DNA of 54,292 nucleotides, from assembly GCA_937902995.1 (NCBI GenBank), contig CALEKY010000149.1, positions 1 through 54,292 on the forward strand, written 5' to 3'. The notes beneath the pieces are model-generated. The model was not told where the DNA came from and searched no databases. It was given only the letters and a program-made list of their open reading frames with translations. Origin of the DNA: an uncultured Sinobacteraceae bacterium (GTDB lineage: Bacteria > Pseudomonadota > Gammaproteobacteria > Steroidobacterales > Steroidobacteraceae). Position 1 is the first letter of the stretch. Every line of letters starts with the position of its first letter. This document shows positions 49,724 through 54,292 of the stretch, piece by piece. A program made the position numbers and the translations under genes.

Positions 49724-51412
49724 ATGTTCGAACGATTCGCCGCGCTGTCGCGCGCCCTGCTTTGCTCCATTGTTGCGGTCGCCGCTTTCGGCGCACCGGC
49801 CTTGTATGCGCAACAGGCTGCTCCGTCGGCAGCATCCGCGCAAAGACCTGCGTTCATCGAAGAATTTGCAACCATGCGCGATGGCGTGAAGCTCGCGGCC
49901 AATGTCTATTTGCCCGAGGGAGAAGGTCCATGGCCGGTTATTCTGTCGCGCACGCCATACTTGAAAGACGGCCCCATGAGTGGCGCCGCTGCACGCAGGT
50001 ACACGAGCGCTGGTTTTGCATACGTCGTCCAGGACGTGCGCGGCAAGGGTAAATCGGAAGGCGAATACCGGCCGTTCGTCGACGATCGTAACGACGGCTA
50101 CGACACGGTCGAATGGGCGGCCAAACGACCGTGGAGCAATGGCAAGGTTGGGATGACCGGTGCGTCTGCTCTCGGCATCACGGCGAATCTCGCCGCTTCG
50201 GCCGCTCCGCCGTCGCTCGTCGCTGCGTATGTCGTCGTCGCGCCGCACAGCCGTTTCGAGGAAGTCACGTTCATGGGCGGTGTCGTGAAACAGGCCGACA
50301 CGGTCGGCTGGATGCAGCGTCAAGGCGCAGGCGATCAAGTGCCGCCGTTGCTCAAGCGGGTGATCTGGGACGACCGCTGGCATGAAGTCGAGTTCCACAC
50401 GCATCTCGATCGCGTGAAGATCCCGATGTACAACGTCGGCGGCTGGTACGACATCTTCGCCATCGGCAATCTCAAGAATTTCGCGTATCTCCAGAACAAA
50501 GGCGCACCAGGCGCGCGCGGCAATCAAAAGTTGTTGATGGGTCCGTTCGGACACGGCGAGCTGAGCGGCGATCTTGCGTATCCGAACGGCGGGAACCTCC
50601 GCGCCCCGAGCGGTGAAGGCGAAGACCAGGAGATCCGCTGGTTCAATTATTGGTTGAAGGGTATCGACAACGGCATCATGCGCGAGCCGCCGGTGCGCTA
50701 TTACCGAATGGCCGCCGCACGCAAAGGCGCCTTCAGCCCGAAGAACGTTTACAAGACCGCAGACAATTGGCCGCCGAAATATCGCGAGACGCGGTATTAC
50801 CTACAGCCTGGCTTCGGGCTCGCGACCACGCCGCCGTCGGCGCAAGAAGCGAAGCACACGTATCGCTTCGATCCGACGAATCCGGTCAAGACGTTCGGCG
50901 GCGCGAACCTGACGTTCGAACGCGGACCGATGGATCAGCGCGCGATCGGCGAGCGCGAAGACTACTTGCGCTTCATGACGCCGGCGCTCGAGGAGGATGT
51001 GGAGATCACCGGTCCGGTGTTCGCGGAGTTGTATGTCGCGACCGACGGTCCGGATACCGATTTCGTGGCAAAGCTCGTCGACGTATATCCGGACGGTTAC
51101 GAAGCGCTCGTGCTCGATGCGCCGATCCGGCTGCGTTATCGCAACGGCCGCATGAAGGCGAGCGACGTGAAGATGATGACGCCCGGCCAGCCCGAAAAAG
51201 TGGTCATCGATCTATGGGCGACCTCGCTCCTGTTCGAGAAAGGTCATCGCATCGCATTGCATATCACTTCGAGCAACAGTCCGCGTTTCGAAGTGAACGA
51301 CAACAGCGGTACGGCACCGGGCGAGCCACCGAATCCGCGTGTCGCCCGGAACACGGTGTATTTCGACAAGACTCGCCCATCGGCGTTGGTACTGCCCGTC
51401 ATCGAGCAATGA
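49724..51412 (+). CDS. CocE/NonD family alpha/beta hydrolase, exported
   Basis: A 562-residue protein with a signal peptide (ALLCSIVAVAAFGAPALYAQ). The X-Pro dipeptidyl-peptidase-like (S15/CocE) fold is shown by VKLAANVYLPEGEGPWPVIL then SRTPY, YVVQDVRGKGKSEGEYRPF, the nucleophile Ser in GMTGASALG, the acid in GGWYDIF and the His in MGPFGHGEL, with a C-terminal jelly-roll domain (ITGPVFAELYVATDGPDTDF then VAKLVDVYPDG). Members hydrolyse esters or amides such as cocaine or acyl-peptides. The GASALG nucleophile elbow is a slight variant of the usual GxSYxG. GGGGGA lies upstream of the ATG. Confidence 0.88.
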   Translation: MFERFAALSRALLCSIVAVAAFGAPALYAQQAAPSAASAQRPAFIEEFATMRDGVKLAANVYLPEGEGPWPVILSRTPYLKDGPMSGAAARRYTSAGFAYVVQDVRGKGKSEGEYRPFVDDRNDGYDTVEWAAKRPWSNGKVGMTGASALGITANLAASAAPPSLVAAYVVVAPHSRFEEVTFMGGVVKQADTVGWMQRQGAGDQVPPLLKRVIWDDRWHEVEFHTHLDRVKIPMYNVGGWYDIFAIGNLKNFAYLQNKGAPGARGNQKLLMGPFGHGELSGDLAYPNGGNLRAPSGEGEDQEIRWFNYWLKGIDNGIMREPPVRYYRMAAARKGAFSPKNVYKTADNWPPKYRETRYYLQPGFGLATTPPSAQEAKHTYRFDPTNPVKTFGGANLTFERGPMDQRAIGEREDYLRFMTPALEEDVEITGPVFAELYVATDGPDTDFVAKLVDVYPDGYEALVLDAPIRLRYRNGRMKASDVKMMTPGQPEKVVIDLWATSLLFEKGHRIALHITSSNSPRFEVNDNSGTAPGEPPNPRVARNTVYFDKTRPSALVLPVIEQ

Positions 51413-51427
51413 AGAGATCGGGCCGAG

Positions 51428-51454
51428 CCCAGGCCAGAAGAAGGCCTGGGTTCT
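51428..51454 (+). terminator. Hairpin after the CocE-like gene
   Basis: CCCAGGCC-AGAAGAA-GGCCTGGG followed by TTCT, 16 bp after the stop. Confidence 0.6.
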
Positions 51455-51579
51455 GGCTGAATATGTGCGAGCGCACTTAGAGCATGGAACCTCAGACGAG
51501 AAGGAAGGCAATCGCTTCGATCATGGCGACTCGACGGGAATAAGGGAGAACACGGACACGGACCAATTGTTCTTCGATT

Positions 51580-51606
51580 GACTCACGACTCACTACTCAC
51601 TCACCC
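51580..51606. repeat. Heptamer array, CTCGTGA family (left arm)
   Basis: Units GACTCAC twice, TACTCAC, TCACCC in the spacer before the lipase gene. The rest of the 297-bp spacer (51413-51709) shows no gene. Confidence 0.75.
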
Positions 51607-51627
51607 ATACGATCCCCAAGCACAACC

Positions 51628-51648
51628 AGTCACGAGTCACGACGCACC
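51628..51648. repeat. Heptamer array, CTCGTGA family
   Basis: Units AGTCACG twice, ACGCACC, 21 bp after the neighbouring array. Confidence 0.65.
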
Positions 51649-51709
51649 TTTGGCCTTTTTTCGCTCTCGCGCGTTAGGAAACCATTCGAGGTCCTCACGC
51701 GGAGCGGTA

Positions 51710-53269
51710 ATGTTTTCAAAATGGCGAACGGCGGTCGTGTTTGCGGGTTGCGCATGGCTTGCGGCTTGCGGCGGCAGTGACGACGACGACAATCCACCCG
51801 CAGGCACTCCGGATCCGACACCGCCGACGCGCGGATCGTTGATCGAGTCTCCACCGCCTCGCCTCTTGTCGGTGAGTACGGAGCAGCTCGTTGCGCTCGT
51901 CACATCGCAATCCGGCGGTTCTGACCTGCTCGAGCTGATCGCCTCGCCTCGCTGCGGGATCGACGTGCATCAACTGAGCTACAACACCGTCGATCCGCAG
52001 GACCAACCGACGACGGCCTCCGGTGCCTTGTTCGTTCCGACCGGCAACGATCCTGCATGCCAGGGTGCACGGCCGATTCTCGTTTACGCGCACGGCACGC
52101 AGGTGGTCCAATCGTTCAACATCGCCGACCTCAGCAATCCCGATAATGCCGAAGGCTTGTTGATGGCGGTGACGTTCGCCGCACGCGGCTATGTCGTCGT
52201 TGCGCCGAACTACGCCGGCTTTCACGACTCCACTCAGCCCTATCACGCATATCTCAATGCCGATCAGTCGGCAAAGGACACCGCCGATGCGATCGCCGCT
52301 GCGCGCAGCGCATTGCCGACGAGCTTTGCGCCCACCGTCACCGACAACGGCCAACTGTTCATCACAGGTTATTCGCAAGGCGGTCACGTTGCGATGGCGA
52401 CGCAACGGCTGCTGCAACAAACCGGTGTCGCCGTGACGGCGTCGGCGCCGATGTCCGGTCCGTATGCGTTGTCTGCTTTCGCCGATGCGGTATTTCAAGG
52501 GCGTGTGGTCGGCAGCACACCGCTGTTCCTCGCATATTTGATTCCTGGCTATCAGCGTGCGTACGGCAACATCTATTCGGCGGCCGCCGAAGTATTCGAT
52601 ACGCGCTACGCTGCCGGTATCGAGACGCTGCTACCGACGACCGGCACGCGTTCGGAGCTGTTCGATCAACAACGTTTGCCGCGCGAGCATGTGTTCAGCA
52701 GCACGCCGCCCAATCCCACGTATGCGCAGTACACCCCGGCAACGGAGCCTGCGGAGCTAGCCTTCGTATTCGCGCGTGGCTTCGGTCCGGAGGCGCTGAT
52801 CACGAACGAATATCGCCTGGGCTACTTACAAGATGCAGACGCGCATCCCGACGGCGGATTTCCGGTAGCGACCGATCATCGTCCGCCTGCAGAACCGCAA
52901 CATCCATTGCGACAAGCATTCAAGCGCAACGATCTTCGCGACTGGCTACCGACATCGCGCACCATGCTGTGTGCAGGACACGACGATCCCACGGTGCTGT
53001 ATCTGAACACCGAGCTCATTGCAGCGTACTGGTCGGCGAACGGCGCGACCGCGGAGATCACTGTCCTGGATGTCGACGACAATGCGTCGTTCGGCGACGA
53101 TTATGCGGAAATCAAGCTCGCGTTCGACGCAGCGAAGACTGCGGTGGCCGGCGCTGCAATCGCCGATAGTGCGACCGACAACGGTGCTGCCGCCGTCGCC
53201 GAGGCCTATCACAGCACGCTCGTGCCGCCGTTTTGTTTGGCGGCGGTGAGGGAGTTCTTTGGTGAGTAG
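51710..53269 (+). CDS. Secretory lipase-like alpha/beta hydrolase, lipoprotein
   Basis: A 519-residue lipoprotein: signal FAGCAWLAACGG with lipobox LAAC and an Asp-rich linker (GGSDDDDNPP). The catalytic Ser is in FITGYSQGGHVAMAT, preceded by the oxyanion strand PILVYAHGTQVV and YVVVAPNYAGFHD, the pattern of the secretory lipase/LIP family; the acid is in CAGHDDPTVLY, and a His near the C-terminus (AEAYHSTLVPPF) may complete the triad. GGAG stands 5 nt before the ATG at 51710. It is probably an esterase or lipase at the outer membrane. The stop codon abuts a purine-rich array. Confidence 0.84.
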   Translation: MFSKWRTAVVFAGCAWLAACGGSDDDDNPPAGTPDPTPPTRGSLIESPPPRLLSVSTEQLVALVTSQSGGSDLLELIASPRCGIDVHQLSYNTVDPQDQPTTASGALFVPTGNDPACQGARPILVYAHGTQVVQSFNIADLSNPDNAEGLLMAVTFAARGYVVVAPNYAGFHDSTQPYHAYLNADQSAKDTADAIAAARSALPTSFAPTVTDNGQLFITGYSQGGHVAMATQRLLQQTGVAVTASAPMSGPYALSAFADAVFQGRVVGSTPLFLAYLIPGYQRAYGNIYSAAAEVFDTRYAAGIETLLPTTGTRSELFDQQRLPREHVFSSTPPNPTYAQYTPATEPAELAFVFARGFGPEALITNEYRLGYLQDADAHPDGGFPVATDHRPPAEPQHPLRQAFKRNDLRDWLPTSRTMLCAGHDDPTVLYLNTELIAAYWSANGATAEITVLDVDDNASFGDDYAEIKLAFDAAKTAVAGAAIADSATDNGAAAVAEAYHSTLVPPFCLAAVREFFGE

Positions 53270-53323
53270 GGAAACGGGGAAGGGGAATAGGGAAAGGGAA
53301 AAGGGAAGGAGGGAAGAAGGGAC
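53268..53323. repeat. Heptamer array, GGGAAAA family (left arm)
   Basis: Eight 7-bp units (AGGGAAA, CGGGGAA, GGGGAAT, AGGGAAA, GGGAAAA, GGGAAGG, AGGGAAG, AAGGGAC) that begin at the lipase stop codon. Confidence 0.9.
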
Positions 53324-53361
53324 GAAGGCCAGGTCGTGTTGGAATAATGCGGACCGCTGGA

Positions 53362-53376
53362 AGCCTTACGAAGGCT
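53362..53376. terminator. Small hairpin between arrays
   Basis: AGCCTT-ACG-AAGGCT, in the middle of the spacer between the convergent lipase and slipin genes. Confidence 0.45.
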
Positions 53377-53395
53377 ACTGAACGCTGCGCGCGAC

Positions 53396-53432
53396 TTCCT
53401 TCCCTTTTCCCTTTTCCCTTTCCCTTTTCCCC
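53396..53432. repeat. Heptamer array, TTTTCCC family (right arm)
   Basis: TTCCCTT-type units, two perfect TTTTCCC copies included, oriented opposite to 53268-53323. Confidence 0.85.
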
Positions 53433-53452
53433 GGCGAAGACACCAGTACCGT

Positions 53453-53487
53453 CGCCTGTCGCCTTCAGTTTTCAGCCTTCAGTCTTG
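53453..53487. repeat. Heptamer array, GGCTGTA/CTGAAGG families, reverse orientation
   Basis: Units CGCCTGT, CGCCTTC, AGTTTTC, AGCCTTC, AGTCTTG. The slipin stop codon and its last four codons (Lys-Thr-Glu-Gly) lie inside this array. Confidence 0.85.
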
Positions 53488-54227
53488 ACCCCGTTGCCCA
53501 TCAACGGCTTGATCAAATCCAACGGCAGCGGGAACACGATCGTCGACGCACGATCGTTCGCGATGTCGGATAGCGTCTGCAAGTAACGCAACTGCATTGC
53601 GCGCGGATCGACCCCAAGCGCTTGCGCCGCTTCGACGAGCATGGCGGCCGCTTGCTTCTCGCCTTCGGCATGAATGACCTTGGCACGCCGCGTACGCTCC
53701 GCTTCCGCTTGCTTGGCCATCGCGCGAATCATGGACTCGTCCAGGTCGACGTGCTTGATCTCGACGTTCGAGACTTTGATGCCCCATGCGTCCGTGGATT
53801 GATCGAGAATGTGCTGAATGTCCAGATTCAACTTCTCGCGCTGCGACAGCATTTCGTCGAGCTCGTGTTGTCCGAGCACGGACCGGAGCGTCGTTTGCGC
53901 AAGTTGGCTCGTCGCTTCGAAAGGCTGTGCGACCTGTATCACCGCTCGAGCCGGATCGACGATGCGGAAATAGACGACCGCATTGACCTTGACCGACACG
54001 TTGTCGCGTGAAATCACGTCCTGGGTCGGCACGTCGAGCACGATGATGCGCAGATCGACCTTGACCATGCGCTGAATGATCGGAATGACGAAAATGATTC
54101 CTGGTCCCTTCGTGCCCGTGAAGCGGCCCAGCGTGAAAATGACGCCGCGTTCGTACTCGTTGAGAATACGAATCGCCGACAGAAGCAAGAACACCAACAG
54201 AATGACAGGCACGACGATTAGGGACAT
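53472..54227 (-). CDS. Slipin (SPFH/band 7 protein)
   Basis: A 251-residue membrane protein. The N-terminal segment VVPVILLVFLLLSAIRIL is the anchor, followed by NEYERGVIFTLGRFTGTKGP and the SPFH core (VDLRIIVLDVPTQDVISRDN then VSVKVNAVVYFRI, and SQREKLNLDIQHILDQSTDA then WGIKVSNVEIKHVDLDE), ending in an Ala/Glu coiled coil. Slipins form membrane cages and often pair with an NfeD protease-like protein, which would lie upstream, outside the window. The last four residues, KTEG, come from the heptamer array. The start codon lies next to another array. Confidence 0.9.
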   Translation of the reverse strand: MSLIVVPVILLVFLLLSAIRILNEYERGVIFTLGRFTGTKGPGIIFVIPIIQRMVKVDLRIIVLDVPTQDVISRDNVSVKVNAVVYFRIVDPARAVIQVAQPFEATSQLAQTTLRSVLGQHELDEMLSQREKLNLDIQHILDQSTDAWGIKVSNVEIKHVDLDESMIRAMAKQAEAERTRRAKVIHAEGEKQAAAMLVEAAQALGVDPRAMQLRYLQTLSDIANDRASTIVFPLPLDLIKPLMGNGVKTEG

Positions 54228-54237
54228 GGGTCTGGAC

Positions 54238-54292
54238 CTCGTGACTCGTGACTCGTGACTCGTGACTCGTGACTCGTGACTCGTGACTCGTG
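54238..54292. repeat. Homogeneous heptamer array (CTCGTGA), cut by the window end
   Basis: Seven perfect copies of CTCGTGA plus six bases of another, beginning 10 bp outside the slipin start codon. The array continues past the window. Confidence 0.95.

Overview
The window looks like the chromosome of a GC-rich, respiring gammaproteobacterium. The evidence is an E. coli-type GshA, a FadB/FadJ-type beta-oxidation protein with its thiolase, FixL/FixJ-like oxygen sensing, c-type cytochromes, a transglutaminase/DUF58/MoxR operon and many secreted hydrolases. The genus cannot be fixed from this sequence; a Steroidobacteraceae/Nevskiales/Xanthomonadales-like lineage is a guess. Genes are densely packed and mostly housekeeping or catabolic. 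I see no tRNA, rRNA, CRISPR array, prophage or complete insertion sequence.

Layout. 1-2628: a four-gene electron-transfer operon, cut at its left end (nine-haem cytochrome, DUF3365 monohaem protein, cytochrome c5-like protein, single-domain globin). 2835-3092: a TfoX-like gene with an internal deletion. 3247-7976: fatty-acid beta-oxidation pair and a regulator with two TetR domains. 8131-10992: acyl-CoA synthetase, a decayed and an intact hotdog thioesterase, and a glyoxalase. 11091-13707: acetolactate synthase subunits encoded divergently. 13855-17124: GST, quinone oxidoreductase, PII protein with a sigma-54/NtrC-type promoter, TetR regulator. 17303-20500: secreted reprolysin-like peptidase with a GlyGly-CTERM tail, then a CbpA-like co-chaperone. 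20630-24781: degenerate receiver, FixJ-like regulator, FixL-like haem-PAS kinase, diguanylate cyclase. 24820-28391: GshA, DUF962, second diguanylate cyclase, DUF2845. 28669-32495: FadI-like thiolase, a 750-bp gene-less stretch, ferrochelatase, VOC protein. 32575-36716: S46 peptidase and a cytochrome b561/YceI group. 36739-41184: MoxR-DUF58-transglutaminase operon. 41310-45884: acetyl-CoA hydrolase/transferase family protein, beta-solenoid DUF4097-like protein, XRE regulator and membrane protein. 46096-53269: two beta-lactamase-fold hydrolases, VOC protein, CocE-type hydrolase and a lipase-like lipoprotein. 53472-54227: slipin.

The most striking signal lies between the genes. At least two dozen intergenic sites carry short degenerate arrays with a 7-bp period (one is 8 bp), in at least six sequence families: CTGAAGG, GGCTGTA, AGTTGAT, CTCGTGA, TTTTCCC and GGGGCTT types. 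Nearly all begin at or overlap a stop codon, or sit just outside a gene start. Many come as oppositely oriented pairs that bracket a terminator hairpin. One pair is a 32-bp inverted repeat with a single mismatch, whose G-rich strand fits a four-tract G-quadruplex. They resemble in form the heptanucleotide repeats known from heterocyst-forming cyanobacteria, but here several families share the period and the placement.

Functionally the window joins lipid and acyl-CoA catabolism (two thiolases, FadJ, acyl-CoA synthetase, thioesterase) with redox and oxygen physiology (cytochromes, globin, FixLJ, b561/YceI, ferrochelatase, GST, GshA) and secreted degradation (S46 and reprolysin-like peptidases, esterases).
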